Positions 40,905-51,255 are shown, numbered from the stretch's first letter. The stretch: 60,755 nt of DNA from Methanoregula sp. (GCA_030694985.1 JAUYTV010000056.1:1-60755), one strand, 5' to 3'. Numbers and translations are program-made. Notes: generated from the sequence alone by a model not told the origin.

Positions 40905-41321
40905 TTATTCCTGTACGATCGTAACCTTTGCCTGTTTGAAATGCCGGTCAAAGGTATATATCTCATCAATCCCCTGTCGTTCCATGATGATAACGGCAAG
41001 AGCATCATTGATACTTATGGCACTTTTCTGCGCGAGCCGGATGCATTCCCGGTAATCGTTGGCAGATACCGGTTCGACTGTGATGGTGGATTTCATAAGG
41101 ATCGCCAACAGGAGATCGCCTGCAAACGATATTCCTGCAGCATCCTCAAGCACGTTTGCCACTTCGCTCAGGTGCACAGTGGTTGTCGTGACAGGCTCAC
41201 CATCATTGACCCGTAAGAAGATCTCTTTTGCTGCAGTCTTCTTCCGCAGGACAGTTTCTGCCAGAGGTGTCTTTGGTTTTAAGACAGCGTAGATAAAGAC
41301 ATTGGCATCAATGAAACGCAT
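40905..41321 (-). CDS. vapC: VapC-type PIN-domain toxin, second module
   Basis: A 138-residue PIN protein. Ligands are D4 in MRFIDANVFIYAV, E48 or nearby in HLSEVANVLE, D103 in SINDALAVIIM and D120 in YTFDRHF. It converges on the first VapC with 19 bases between. The stop of the antitoxin gene overlaps its start by 14 bases. It is probably an independently acquired system, since the sequence differs clearly from the first. Confidence 0.85.
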   Translation of the reverse strand: MRFIDANVFIYAVLKPKTPLAETVLRKKTAAKEIFLRVNDGEPVTTTTVHLSEVANVLEDAAGISFAGDLLLAILMKSTITVEPVSANDYRECIRLAQKSAISINDALAVIIMERQGIDEIYTFDRHFKQAKVTIVQE

Positions 41322-41544
41322 CCTTCCTCAGTCCTTTACGGAGCTTATGATAATCGCTAAAATGTTCTGCATCAACTTCGACTGCATCTACAAACCGTAA
41401 AAGATTGGAATCCACAGGCCGGATCTCCAGCCGGTCATCCTCATCAATGACAACAACAGAATTGGTCTTGAGACGGTTCCGCCAGGATTTCGGTAGAATG
41501 ATCCGCCCCTGCGTATCAACCGTTTTAATCTCCACTTTAGACAT
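41308..41544 (-). CDS. vapB: AbrB-like antitoxin, second VapBC module
   Basis: A 78-residue protein with a clear AbrB/MazE DNA-binding hairpin (IKTVDTQGRIILPKSWRNRL) and a C-terminal toxin-wrapping tail. It is translationally coupled to the PIN toxin downstream. The spacing and order (antitoxin first) are typical. Confidence 0.82.
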   Translation of the reverse strand: MSKVEIKTVDTQGRIILPKSWRNRLKTNSVVVIDEDDRLEIRPVDSNLLRFVDAVEVDAEHFSDYHKLRKGLRKDAFH

Positions 41545-41782
41545 AGATCACCAGAATTACTTTTAATCGCCATAATTTAAATGATTTCCCCGTTAAAGGA
41601 AAAAGATGATGCTCTGCAACCGTTTTCACAAAAAAAAGCCCCATGGGGAACAGCATCACATCGGCTGAGGCTGATACGATGATGTGTCAATCTGTAGTTG
41701 TCTCCACGCGATTCGGTGGTGAAAAGCCGCGAAAAAAAAATTCACAATCTATCCACAAGAACCAAAAATACAGATAAAAAAA

Positions 41783-43831
41783 TTATTTGAAAGCACAATC
41801 GAGCGCTTCGTTGAGTTCCTTAAACCCGTACGGCTTGACTACCACTGCGGCATACCCAAATGAGCGGTAGTCAACGATCATCGGGTTTGTGGAGTACCCG
41901 CTTGAGATGATTCCCTTTACCGCAGGATCGAGGGCAACTAATTTTGGCATGGTCTCTTGTGCCCCCATACCCCCGGGAATCGTGATGTCAAGAATCGCCG
42001 CATCGAATGGGGCTCCTGCATTCATCGCTTTTTTAAACATTTCAATGGCCGCTTCACCATGACTGGCAACAACAACCTCATAGCCCAGGAACTTGAGCAT
42101 CTCACCGGTTGCAGAAAGAATGGCCTCTTCGTCATCCATTAAAAGAATCTTCTTCTGTGAAGGGTCTTTCTTTTTTAAAGGAGTTGCGGCTTTCTCGATC
42201 GTTTTTGTACCGGCAGGTGCGTACCGGGCCGGCAGGTGCAGGAGTATCTCTGTGCCATGCTCTGTAGTGGACCTGACATCCAGTACACCTCCACACTTCC
42301 TTATCGTGGATTCGGCAACAGAGAGATCGATTGCAAAGGCCAGCGATGAACCGGGCTTGAAGATATCTTCAATTGCTGCTGCAGGGATGATTAATTTTTG
42401 CGCTTCTAATGTAATCCGGACATAATCGCCCGGTTGCACGGCCCGTACCTTTGCCGTACCGGCAAGGATGTTCTGGGCAGACACACGGATCGTTCCCCCA
42501 TCAGCCATTGAGTTATCAAGAAACAAGAAGAGATCATTGAGCATCATCTGCACAAGATCCTCATCCAGCGGCACACTCCAGAGATCTGCAGGAATCACAA
42601 AATCGCAGTTCACATTGGTGCCCCGCACAGAAAATGTTCCCACATTCTTAATGAGTCCAACTAAATCCGTAGTTTTTCCCTGCTGGACCTCTCCACTGGA
42701 ATACGTTAAGAGCTGATCGGATAACTCGCGTGCCTTAAGCAGGCTGTCTTCAGCACGAACCAGGCGTTCGTGCCCACTGCCTGATTCATCCAACTCCATC
42801 CTTGCCAGCTGGATATTTGCAAGCACCGATGATAAGATATTGTTGAAATCATGGGCAACACCCCGCACCATTAAGTTAAGCGACTCGAGTTTCCGGGTAC
42901 GCAATGCCTCGTACTCCTTCTTCCGGTTCTCTTTTGCATCCCTAAAGGTAAGAACAACTCCCACCCGCTCACCATCACTGTCAAGGATGGGTTCGGCATA
43001 GCTGACAAATACCGGGGCATCTCCGGCTTTGGATTGTACCTGGATATTTCCAAGCGGCACTCCTTCAGTACCTGAAGAGGCCATGGATTTTAAAGAGGCA
43101 GTAAGTCTTTTTGCGGCTGATGCATCGGCACAGGCAAACACTTCAATGATGCCGGTCCCGGTTGCATCATCTTCTGTCCAGCCAAGCTGCTGTAAGGCAG
43201 CTTCGTTGATTAAGACGATATTAAGATCCGTATCTGCCGTGATCACTCCTTCTTCAATGCTGACCGGGATCTTTTCATCATGAAGATCAATGTCCAGTGA
43301 ATCGGTGGCAAGTTTGCGTTCGGTCAGTTCGATGAAGTGCAGGACCCGGTGCAGCTGGGCATTGGTTTTTTTGAGTTCTGCAGTGCGCCGTGCGATAACC
43401 GTTTCAAGATGGGCACGATATTTTTTTAATTCATTCTCAGACGAACAGATCTTCTGCTCTGCTTCCTGACGGTAGCGGGCAGATTCCAGTGCGATTATCA
43501 GTTCCCGTTCATTAAGAGGTATTGAGATGTACCCGTACTGGGGGTGCTTAACCTTTGCATGTTTTGCCTCATCTTCAGAAGATACGATAAAAATTACCGG
43601 AGTATTTTGTTGTGCTGAAACCTGTTCTGCGGTGGCAACTCCATCCAGACGGCCGGGTATCGACAGATCAATGAGTACAATTGCAGGGTGCCCGTGGGTC
43701 TCACTCTTCTGCGCATCTTTCCCGCTGGAGACCGTGGCAGAGACCGTGTACCCGTTCTTTTTTAACAGGGCAGACAGTTCGCCTGCCTGTGCGGGGTCAT
43801 CCTTGACAATAATTACATGAGGTTTGGTCAT
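41783..43831 (-). CDS. Hybrid signalling protein: REC-PAS-degenerate histidine kinase-REC
   Basis: A 682-residue cytoplasmic protein. Residues 1-120 are a receiver with D11/D12 and D55, but the conserved lysine is lost (SIPL at 103-106). A coiled coil (about 125-180) leads to a PAS domain (about 190-305). The dimerisation helix keeps H327 in GVAHDFNN. The ATPase part looks dead: the N-box asparagine is replaced (DLFLFLDNSMADGG), the DxGxG box reads EAQKLII, and the GTGLGL box reads SSLAFAI. The C-terminal receiver (about 560-682) is intact. There is no membrane segment. It may act as a phosphate or protein scaffold instead of a kinase. ATG 43831 follows GGTGAG. Confidence 0.82.
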   Translation of the reverse strand: MTKPHVIIVKDDPAQAGELSALLKKNGYTVSATVSSGKDAQKSETHGHPAIVLIDLSIPGRLDGVATAEQVSAQQNTPVIFIVSSEDEAKHAKVKHPQYGYISIPLNERELIIALESARYRQEAEQKICSSENELKKYRAHLETVIARRTAELKKTNAQLHRVLHFIELTERKLATDSLDIDLHDEKIPVSIEEGVITADTDLNIVLINEAALQQLGWTEDDATGTGIIEVFACADASAAKRLTASLKSMASSGTEGVPLGNIQVQSKAGDAPVFVSYAEPILDSDGERVGVVLTFRDAKENRKKEYEALRTRKLESLNLMVRGVAHDFNNILSSVLANIQLARMELDESGSGHERLVRAEDSLLKARELSDQLLTYSSGEVQQGKTTDLVGLIKNVGTFSVRGTNVNCDFVIPADLWSVPLDEDLVQMMLNDLFLFLDNSMADGGTIRVSAQNILAGTAKVRAVQPGDYVRITLEAQKLIIPAAAIEDIFKPGSSLAFAIDLSVAESTIRKCGGVLDVRSTTEHGTEILLHLPARYAPAGTKTIEKAATPLKKKDPSQKKILLMDDEEAILSATGEMLKFLGYEVVVASHGEAAIEMFKKAMNAGAPFDAAILDITIPGGMGAQETMPKLVALDPAVKGIISSGYSTNPMIVDYRSFGYAAVVVKPYGFKELNEALDCAFK

Positions 43832-43907
43832 AAGCACTCACCGGCCCCAGTCCGCTCTATTTTTGTAAAAACAAATTTCAGATCCATGTTTCATTCATTG
43901 CACCCCT

Positions 43908-45107
43908 TTACTGATCCTTGATCTTTAACAGTTTCAGGCAATACTGGTCGATCGAATCGATCATCGCCCTCTTTGCCTGTTTGACCTTCTTTTCATCATC
44001 AAGTAAGAAATCGTGTGCTACATACTCAAGCAGGGTCGCATAGTAGTGCCGGGGACCAAGCTTCATCTTGATCTCCTCAAGACAGGCCAGTGCCTCATAC
44101 TGTTTGCCGCTCATCAGCTCGAACGCAAAATCGAGGAGGACAAGTACGTTTAAGGGCATTTTTTTGATGAGCGCTAACTTTCTGAAGCGGTAATAGGTTT
44201 CTACACGGGCGGTGATCACCGAGAGTTTCATACCGTAATAGAGTGGCTCGAGTTCCTCAGGATACTGCTGGGTCATCTGCTTGACTACTCCGGCCACACC
44301 CCCTGCATCACGCTTTTCGAGTTTGACTTTGTAGAGTTCCCGCAGGAAATACATGTCAGCTGAAAACCGCTCGATCCCAATGCCGAGCAGTTCTTCCCTG
44401 ATATCGCTCATGCCGTCACGGGACGCCTTTTCAAGACCGATCCTGATGAGATCCCGTTCACTCGGGAACCACTCAGTGCCCTGCTTTATTATGAACCAGA
44501 AAATCTTGTTGATGCGGGGATCGTCTAACACCTCGAGATCCTTAAGCCGGTTGACCGGGGGATTTAAACGGACTAACTCGATCATCTGCTCACGGGCAGC
44601 AAGCGCCATCTGGTTTGGGCCGCGGATGGATTTTCCTGAAGGATCGGGTTCTTCGCTCTGCTGGGTGGACAGGACAAAATAACAATACGATATCACGGGG
44701 CAGATGACTGCATCCACATTCCGGTGAGGTTTGAGCTGCTCGATTGCCTCGGAATATTTCCCGATATTGATCATCTTAATGCCCAGCAGGATATCATAGA
44801 TGGTCCGTCCCTTCCTCTTGCGCTTGTTCCGTATGGCATGTTCGAACAGTTTCTCGACAAAAGGAATATCTGAAGAACGTTTGCTGGCATCGAGTAATCT
44901 GGCAGTAATCGTATCGATGAACCGGTCAAAGTGGTCGTCATCGATATCCGGCAGGGTTTTTTCTATGGCGGCAGTAATGTGACCGTAAAAAACAGGGATA
45001 TTGGAATCAATTTTATCGATATTTTTATCAATATATTCAAAAAAATCTCGTTTTATCTGGTCGAGCTTAACCCTGATAATCGCATCAGGTTGCCACTCAT
45101 TAACCAT
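43908..45107 (-). CDS. Large alpha-helical repeat protein (TPR-like), unknown
   Basis: A 399-residue protein, predicted nearly all helical with a periodicity of roughly 35 residues from about 100 on (for example YDILLGIKMINIGKYSEAIEQLKPH and YEALACLEEIKMKLG). That pattern resembles TPR or similar helical repeats used for protein binding. It has no signal, membrane segment or catalytic motif. It lies 70 bases upstream of the degenerate kinase gene in the same direction and could be its partner. I do not recognise a specific family. Confidence 0.6.
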   Translation of the reverse strand: MVNEWQPDAIIRVKLDQIKRDFFEYIDKNIDKIDSNIPVFYGHITAAIEKTLPDIDDDHFDRFIDTITARLLDASKRSSDIPFVEKLFEHAIRNKRKRKGRTIYDILLGIKMINIGKYSEAIEQLKPHRNVDAVICPVISYCYFVLSTQQSEEPDPSGKSIRGPNQMALAAREQMIELVRLNPPVNRLKDLEVLDDPRINKIFWFIIKQGTEWFPSERDLIRIGLEKASRDGMSDIREELLGIGIERFSADMYFLRELYKVKLEKRDAGGVAGVVKQMTQQYPEELEPLYYGMKLSVITARVETYYRFRKLALIKKMPLNVLVLLDFAFELMSGKQYEALACLEEIKMKLGPRHYYATLLEYVAHDFLLDDEKKVKQAKRAMIDSIDQYCLKLLKIKDQ

Positions 45108-45439
45108 ACAGATACTTTTACGTTAGAACGATATTAAATTTGTCAATAAACCTTGGGGGAGTGCCGCTTTTTTTTTTGGTTTTTTTAATTAAAATTCGGC
45201 CGATAAACAACCTCCGGCAATTACAACAGAACCCGCTCTTGTATGCACTCATATGCGCAATCATTCTGATTGCAGGAATCACGGTATGGACTCAGCGTCG
45301 GAATATCTTTAAAAATAAATCATATAGTTAGTTCACGGGCCATTTGTGTTTTATTAAAACAAACCCGGGATACATCCGGTTTTTTAAAAACACAATCTTA
45401 ATCCTTTGTCCCGGCCAAACATCAGGACGAGAAACACAC

Positions 45440-47092
45440 ATGCTCTTTATGGAATTTTCAAAAGCCTGCGAGAAACTTGAACACATCTCAGGCCGGCTGG
45501 AGATGATCGATCTCATCAGCACGATTCTGCCCGGTCTTTCTCCTGAAGAGCTCCCGATCTTTGTGCGGTTTGTTATGGGAAGGATCTTTCCTGACTGGAG
45601 TGCACAGAAACTGGGGATCGGGCCAAACCTCCTTACTGAAGCGATCGGCTACGTAGCAGGCAAAAAAAAAGAGCAGGTGATCGAGAAGATCAACCGGACC
45701 GGCGATGTCGGTCAGGCTGTAGAAGAACTCTTAATGGAAAAATCAATGACTACGTTCTTTCACGAGGAACTCGACCTTGTCCGGGTGTACCATGAACTGG
45801 TCAGCATCGCAGAAGTGGAAGGGAAAAAATCCCAGCGGGAGAAACTGCTCGCCGTCCGCCGGCTGCTTGGTAATGCCCACCCGCTCGAAGGCCGGTATCT
45901 TGCCCGGATCATGCTCGAAGAGCTCCGCATCGGCGTTGGTGAAGGGAGCGTGAGAGAAGCGATCGCAAAGGCATTTTCAGTTGATTCTGCCCTTGTCGAA
46001 CATGCAATGCAGGCCTTGAATGATTCAGGAGAAGTTGCCCGGCTCTCAAAGATCGGTTCCGAGGCCCTCAAAGATGTCGATATCACACCGTTTCACCCGG
46101 TCAGGATGATGCTCGCCCAGCAGGGTGCTATTGCAGATATGATCGCAGGGCACGGACAGATTGCCGCAGAGTACAAATACGATGGTTCCCGTTTTCAGTT
46201 CCATAAAAAGGGCAACTGGGCACGGATGTACTCCCGGCGGCTTGAGGATGTGACGGGGGCATTGCCGGACGTGATAGAGCAGCTGCTAGGTGCAACCGAT
46301 CATGACGTGATCCTTGACGGGGAAGTCATTGCAATCAAGGATGGAAAGCCGATGCCGTTCCAGTCCGTGCTCCGCCGTTTCCGGCGCCGCCATGATGTGG
46401 CAGAGGCAACAGCGGCAATCGAGCTGGTGCCCAATGTCTTTGATATTCTCTGGCTTGACGGCGAGACACTGATCGATCTTCCCCTTACGGAGCGAAGGAA
46501 AAAATTAGAGAGCATTGTTACGATGTTCATCGCCCCGCAGGTGATGAGCAGCGATGCTGCCCTGATCGAAAACGTCTACACTGAAGCGATTGCTGCCGGG
46601 CACGAAGGGATCATGATCAAGGTGCCCGACTCACCGTATTCTCCGGGCCAGCGAGGCAAAAACTGGATCAAGATCAAGCCCGAAGTGGACACGCTCGATC
46701 TCGCGGTGATCGGTGCCGAGTGGGGCGAAGGCAAAAGGGCACATGCGTTTGGTTCGTTCCTTGTCGCATGCCAGGATGAGGGAAAACTCATACCGTTGAG
46801 CAGGGTTGCCACCGGTTTTTCCGATGAGCAGCTGGCCGAAGTGTACGGGTTGCTCAGGGATACAGTGATAGCAAAGAGCGGCAAGGAAGTGACGTTTGAG
46901 CCGTCGCTGGTCTTTGAAGTGGGGTATGCAGAGCTGCAGGCCAGTACAAACTACGAAGGCGGGTTTGCCCTGCGTTTCCCCCGGTTTATCCGGATCCGCG
47001 ATGACAAGGATCTCCCTGATATCGAAACGATCGAGAGCATCCGCGACCGGTACAAAAGGCAGGCAAATACCGCACAGGCGTATAAGGGTTAA
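45440..47092 (+). CDS. lig: ATP-dependent DNA ligase
   Basis: A 550-residue archaeal replicative-type ligase. Residues 1-220 are the N-terminal DNA-binding domain, then the nucleotidyltransferase with AMP-accepting lysine K246 in [12 protein letters not shown], motif [10 protein letters not shown], motif IV EGIMIK and motif V WIKIKPE, and a C-terminal OB-fold ending near [12 protein letters not shown]. It seals Okazaki fragments in concert with PCNA. ATG 45440 fits the length and the [11 protein letters not shown] start of relatives; an upstream extension lacks conservation. Confidence 0.93.
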   Translation: MLFMEFSKACEKLEHISGRLEMIDLISTILPGLSPEELPIFVRFVMGRIFPDWSAQKLGIGPNLLTEAIGYVAGKKKEQVIEKINRTGDVGQAVEELLMEKSMTTFFHEELDLVRVYHELVSIAEVEGKKSQREKLLAVRRLLGNAHPLEGRYLARIMLEELRIGVGEGSVREAIAKAFSVDSALVEHAMQALNDSGEVARLSKIGSEALKDVDITPFHPVRMMLAQQGAIADMIAGHGQIAAEYKYDGSRFQFHKKGNWARMYSRRLEDVTGALPDVIEQLLGATDHDVILDGEVIAIKDGKPMPFQSVLRRFRRRHDVAEATAAIELVPNVFDILWLDGETLIDLPLTERRKKLESIVTMFIAPQVMSSDAALIENVYTEAIAAGHEGIMIKVPDSPYSPGQRGKNWIKIKPEVDTLDLAVIGAEWGEGKRAHAFGSFLVACQDEGKLIPLSRVATGFSDEQLAEVYGLLRDTVIAKSGKEVTFEPSLVFEVGYAELQASTNYEGGFALRFPRFIRIRDDKDLPDIETIESIRDRYKRQANTAQAYKG

Positions 47093-47225
47093 ATGGACTG
47101 ATTCTCTGTTTGTGACGGTCTGACAGGTTTTTTTTGACTCATCAATGTTTTTAATAGATGAGACCGGCATTTCTGATATTACCTGATGAGAGTAGATACC
47201 ACGTATCCCAGAAATACGATGAACG

Positions 47226-47256
47226 CCGCCGCCCCCGACGGGGCGCCCCCGCGGCG
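47226..47256. other. GC-rich hairpin in intergenic region
   Basis: CCGCCG...CGGCGG forms an outer stem and CGCCCC/GGGGCG an alternative inner stem within 31 bases that are nearly all G or C, unlike the local composition. It lies between the ligase gene and the nre gene (convergent), so a bidirectional terminator is likely. Confidence 0.45.
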
Positions 47257-47377
47257 GGTTTAGAGACTAATATGTTCCTCCCTGCACCTCCGTGCCTAAA
47301 GAGAGACCATGATGCGGGGGAGCATCGCAATATATGGAGTGGCAAATCTTTTCTCAAAAAAAACCGCAAAGAGTCCA

Positions 47378-48518
47378 CTAAAACAGTGTCCTTTGCGTCT
47401 TTAGTTCGGGGATGAGCGTGCTGTGCTTAAACCACGACCCTGAACCGAGGCGGGCAGATACCTCATTGACAGCCATATCAAGTGACGGGCAGACCACGGG
47501 CGGAGCGTTCATGGCTTTTCTTGTTGCCTCGCGGATCACCCATGTGCCAAGCGGCGCCCAGTAATCACTCGATATCCTGCGAATGATGATCACCCTGGCA
47601 CAGCGCCGGATGCGTTTGAGATATTCACAGGCCGCAAGCCGTGCTGAATAGTACGCTCCGGATATCGGCGAGTAGCCCTTCTTGTTCAGACCCTCCCGGT
47701 CCTGCACAATCACTTCCTCATCTCCCGCCCAAAGAGTCTGTTTTCCCCAGCACTCGATCATCTCGTACTTCCAGTCACCCGGGACAAGGATGCAGAGGAT
47801 CCGGTTGCCATAGATTTCACCGTCAAACAGGCGGATCTCTTCTAACGGGGAGAAGCGGGAGATCTCTTTTTTCAATTGTATCGACAGGGTATCGTCAACT
47901 GCGGTGATCGCCCAGCGGGTGGGAACAAATTTCCGCCGCTTGCCCAAGAGCCCGGCAGTCATCAGTTTTGTGATCTGGTACACATCGATATCTGCATCCA
48001 TGAGGGCGATGCAGGCATCGGTTGCCATCACATCAGAGTCGGATGTGATCCGGTCCACTGCCCGCTCCACCCGGGCACTGCCGATCACATCCAGATGTTT
48101 CACCGGGCCGGTGAGACCGACCGGGGCAACCGTGCCATCGAAGTTCAGGTTAAACGCAACCGGTTTTAAACACCGCCACATCAACATCGAGCGGGATTGC
48201 GGAGATGGCAATCTCTTGCAGGTTACTGGCAACTGCGTGCAGTCCCGAATTTCCCCGGATCGTGCGGGCACGGATTCCAACGATATCTTCCATCCCGAGA
48301 TTGCGTTTGATCCAGTCGGGAGGATTGTCAGAATCATTGATCAACAGGGGCCCGCCCTGCATATCGGGATACCCGTAACTGCCGATAAAGACTGACGGGG
48401 AACTACCCTGGTAATCCAGGCCCGGCTTTATTGCGAGCTGGGCATGGAAGCGACTCATGATCGGGCAGCGGGAAAGACCGCACAGGCCTTTTCCCTTGCA
48501 CCCGGCGCACTGCATCAT
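47378..48518 (-). pseudogene. nre: Nre-family DNA repair protein gene with a frameshift
   Basis: Two frames together encode about 380 residues. The first 118 come from 48518 to about 48165 (MMQCAGCKGKGLCGLSRCP zinc-finger-like start, FIGSYGYPDMQGGPL, AISAIPLDVDVAVFK). The rest is in the next frame from about 48163 on (KPVAFNLNFDGTVAPVGLTGPV ... AYYSARLAACEYL), ending KTQRTLF, a likely PCNA-interacting tail. Nre proteins are archaeal DNA-damage tolerance factors. Removing one base in the run of four T at 48164-48167 restores the frame. It is a pseudogene or a sequencing error; the rest of the gene shows no further damage. Confidence 0.82.
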
Positions 48519-48590
48519 GCGTATCTCTTCCGGTTGATCAACAAAAACACATGTTCTCCCGTGGAGCAGGATCTCTTGTCAGCAGATATT

Positions 48591-48845
48591 TTAAATGGAT
48601 AGTGTCTTTACAACTTTGGCCACAGGCTCGGTAAATGAGATCCGCCAGCCCACATCATACCGGGCTCCGCACTCCGGGCAGATGAGAATCACCCGGTATA
48701 CTTCCCGTGTGGATTTTATATGATTATCTTTGACCGCATTCGAGTTGAGAAACGAGGTGTGAAAGCCGAGTGCATAGCCGCAGCTCGGGCAGGTATGAAG
48801 CTCATCTTCAACGGTTAGAAATGTTATTTCACCAGGGTCCGGCAT
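48591..48845 (-). CDS. Small zinc-ribbon protein
   Basis: An 84-residue protein with two CxxC knuckles (TCPSCGYALGFH and LICPECGARYDV) separated by about 36 residues, forming a single zinc ribbon with a long insertion. The C-terminal part ends VVKTLSI. It lies upstream of nre in the same direction. Binding of nucleic acid or protein is possible; the function is unknown. Confidence 0.65.
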   Translation of the reverse strand: MPDPGEITFLTVEDELHTCPSCGYALGFHTSFLNSNAVKDNHIKSTREVYRVILICPECGARYDVGWRISFTEPVAKVVKTLSI

Positions 48846-49080
48846 AAAAAAATCTTACCTGAATATTACGATCTGAACCTGATATTATAATTTCCTGCGG
48901 TTTGCTGCGGCAACAATGATATCGGGGCATTCTTTCTCCCGTTGATAGCCGCATGAACCTCCTTAAAAGGTATTTGGAGGGATGCATGCCCAATTCCTTC
49001 ACCGCAGACTAAAAAAAAGGATCTTCATGAGATCTTATGGTAACAATTTCCGGCTGTTGGATAATTACCGGTTTTCGTTC

Positions 49081-49299
49081 TCACGGTTTTGGGATAATGG
49101 TTCCATCATCAAAGGTCCCTTCTTCCGGCATGAGGATCCATGCGATGATATAGGCAATTATACCGATTCCTACCGACACCAGGGTCAGTACAGCCCAGAT
49201 AATCCGGATGACCGTGGGATCGACATCCAGATGTTCGCCAATCCCGCCACATACCCCGCCAAGAATGCGCTGGGTTTTTGAACGATACAGACGTTTCAT
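49081..49299 (-). CDS. PspC domain membrane protein
   Basis: A 72-residue protein with the PspC signature KRLYRSKTQRILGGVCGGIGEHLDVDPTVIRIIW and a hydrophobic helix (AVLTLVSVGIGIIAYIIAWILM). ATG 49299 starts exactly at the domain; ATG 49326 would add nine residues. PspC proteins take part in envelope stress signalling in bacteria; many archaea hold stand-alone copies of unknown role. Confidence 0.85.
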   Translation of the reverse strand: MKRLYRSKTQRILGGVCGGIGEHLDVDPTVIRIIWAVLTLVSVGIGIIAYIIAWILMPEEGTFDDGTIIPKP

Positions 49300-49450
49300 A
49301 GCAATATGTTTGGAAGTCTGCGTCATTAAAAGTGATTGACCGGGATACCTGTACCAGAAAAGGGGGATTGACGCGTTCCTTTTGCCTGCCGCAAATATCG
49401 CGATGCTCAATTGCTGTGTGCTGAAGATTGAGGAAAGATAAAATGAGAGA

Positions 49451-49524
49451 TGGGCCCGCTGAGATTCGAACTCAGGACCTCCGCCATGTCAAGGCGACGT
49501 CATAGCCAACTAGACCACGAGCCC
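49451..49524 (-). tRNA. tRNA-Val (GAC)
   Basis: Read on the minus strand, a 7-bp acceptor stem (GGGCTCG with CGGGCCC, one G-U), a D-arm with GTTGGC, an anticodon loop TTGACAT giving GAC, and a T-arm with GTTCGAATC are all present, followed by discriminator A. Length is 74 bases, no intron, and no encoded CCA. GAC decodes GUC/GUU valine codons. Confidence 0.95.
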
Positions 49525-49653
49525 TCTAAAAGTCTGATGCTCTATAACATCTGTGCTGGTATTATTAAAAATTAGTGCACTCAAATGGTCTAAAACGAGC
49601 CCTGGCCGGTTACACGTGAACTTTATTACGCACACCCGCATACGCTGAAAGCG

Positions 49654-49974
49654 GTGATTTTTATATCCGAAAGCACTGACACAAAAAAGCAACTCTTCAC
49701 GTTTGAGCATGACGCCGGCCGTCTTGAACTGTTCATCCGTATCATCTACTGGATCCTAATCGGTATCGTCCTCTGGGTGTACGGCATCATCGCGTTCATC
49801 TGCCTGTTCATCCAGTGGTTCCACATCCTTGTTCTTGGCAGCAGGAACGAGTGGCTCTCAAACGTTGCCAAGGGGTATCTTGAATATTTAGTGAGCGTCA
49901 TGAGTTACACGTATATCATGACCGATACGCGTCCGGAGATCTTTCCGGTTGCCGTGAAGTTTTTTAAAGAGTGA
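49654..49974 (+). CDS. DUF4389 membrane protein
   Basis: A 106-residue protein with two hydrophobic segments and the DUF4389 pattern RLELFIRIIYWILIGIVLWVYGIIAFICLFIQWFHILVLG ... GYLEYLVSVMSYTYIMTD. GTG 49654 is the only plausible start, since the next in-frame ATG is late. Function unknown; members are common in archaea and actinobacteria. Confidence 0.8.
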   Translation: MIFISESTDTKKQLFTFEHDAGRLELFIRIIYWILIGIVLWVYGIIAFICLFIQWFHILVLGSRNEWLSNVAKGYLEYLVSVMSYTYIMTDTRPEIFPVAVKFFKE

Positions 49975-50174
49975 GTGCGTATCTGAACGGAAACGGTCAA
50001 TCCTTTTTTTTAAGAGAGGATAGCCGTATGAAATTGCTTTTTGCGTGTTGTCCTGACACGTAACCATCATACCGGTTCATTTATCTCACATCGGCCTCTA
50101 CAAAAAAAATTCCATCTCGAGACTCAACCCCGTAGGTTCAAAGTTTTTAACCAAGTAAAAGCAATAACAAATCT

Positions 50175-50435
50175 GTGGGAATTCTCGCAACAATCGTTTC
50201 ATTCTTTTCGAACTATTTCGGGAAGGAAAAAAACCCGGTCTATGAGAACTGTGCCTTTTGTAAAGAGCGGGTGTACCTTCCGTTCCATTGCGATTACTGC
50301 AACCAGTATTTTTGCGGAAAGCACCGCCTCCCCTTTGAACATGACTGTAAAAATATCAGCGAGTGGAAGAAAACATCGGGATCCGGTGGCACAACCGTGG
50401 AGAGTAAGGCTGGGAACCTGTTTGTAAGGAAATAA
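50175..50435 (+). CDS. AN1-type zinc finger protein
   Basis: An 86-residue protein from GTG 50175. Cysteines and histidines follow the AN1 pattern: CAFCKERVYLPFHCDYCNQYFCGKHRLPFEHDC, a two-zinc fold otherwise found mainly in eukaryotic stress and ubiquitin-related proteins. An N-terminal hydrophobic helix (MGILATIVSFFSNYF) may anchor it to the membrane. The role in archaea is unknown. Confidence 0.85.
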   Translation: MGILATIVSFFSNYFGKEKNPVYENCAFCKERVYLPFHCDYCNQYFCGKHRLPFEHDCKNISEWKKTSGSGGTTVESKAGNLFVRK

Positions 50436-50664
50436 TTTACTGCCAGCTAAGTGTTAAAAAAAAAGGTCTGGAAAAAAGGGCTGGCGGTTTATCCGGAGAA
50501 CCCGGTTAAAAAAACTGATGCCATAGATGCAGACAAAAAATACAGAACTTTGAAACAATGTTTGGCAAATATTTTTTTTATCCATCTCTGGATTTTTTAA
50601 TAACTGAAAAAAAACGTCTTAACTGGCTCCCTTTATATCCCAATCCTGACAACCATTGATCTAT

Positions 50665-51255
50665 ATGATTGACCCCATTGTTACCAGAGTAAAAGGATTC
50701 CTCTTAAAACCTGTTGAAACATTCCAGCAGTCCAGAAACGATGAACCGGGACTTGTATTTTCGTATTTTGCCGCACTGCTCCTGATCAATGCAATCCTCT
50801 CGGCAATTATCGCGTTAATCGGGATCGAGACCATGCCAAGGTTAGCCGGTATGCCAGAAGGGATTGCAATCCCGGTCATCGTATTTCTCATGGTGCTGGC
50901 CGGTGGATTTATCTTAACGCTCATCTTTGCCGCATGGCTTCACCTCTGGGTGTATATTTTGGGCGGGCGCAGGGGAATCATGCAGACCTTCAAGGCGATT
51001 ATCTACGGGCACACCCCCCGGCTGCTTCTCGGATGGATACCCGTCATCGGGTTCATCTTTGTGCTCTGGTCACTGGTTCTTGGCATCCTGGGTATCCGCG
51101 AGCTGCAGGAGATGAGTACCGGTAAAGCGATCCTTGCCGCTGTCATTGCTATCATCATCCCACTCATACTCATCCTGCTCGTTGCAGCGTACTTCATGAC
51201 TTCGTATGTGACAACTACAGCGATTCCATATCAACCGATCAACAGCTTCAGTTAG
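50665..51255 (+). CDS. Yip1-family membrane protein
   Basis: A 196-residue integral membrane protein with about five hydrophobic segments. The Yip1 pattern is recognisable: KGFLLKPVETFQQ near the start, FAAWLHLWVYILGGRRGIMQTFKAIIYG, and IPVIGFIFVLWSLVLGILGIRELQ. Starts at ATG 50665. Members in prokaryotes have no assigned function. It follows a 230-base gap without genes. Confidence 0.82.
   Translation: MIDPIVTRVKGFLLKPVETFQQSRNDEPGLVFSYFAALLLINAILSAIIALIGIETMPRLAGMPEGIAIPVIVFLMVLAGGFILTLIFAAWLHLWVYILGGRRGIMQTFKAIIYGHTPRLLLGWIPVIGFIFVLWSLVLGILGIRELQEMSTGKAILAAVIAIIIPLILILLVAAYFMTSYVTTTAIPYQPINSFS

Noticed and set aside
41605-41657. Structured RNA between vapB and the hybrid kinase gene
   Set aside because: A 6-bp stem with a 38-base loop and a CCCCATGGGG palindrome are present, but pairing is weak and the region is short; a terminator is enough.
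45140-45331. Small one-helix membrane protein
   Set aside because: There is a hydrophobic helix with a basic end, but the start is unclear (TTG or GTG), the first codons lie in a T-run likely to be a promoter or terminator, and no ribosome site fits.
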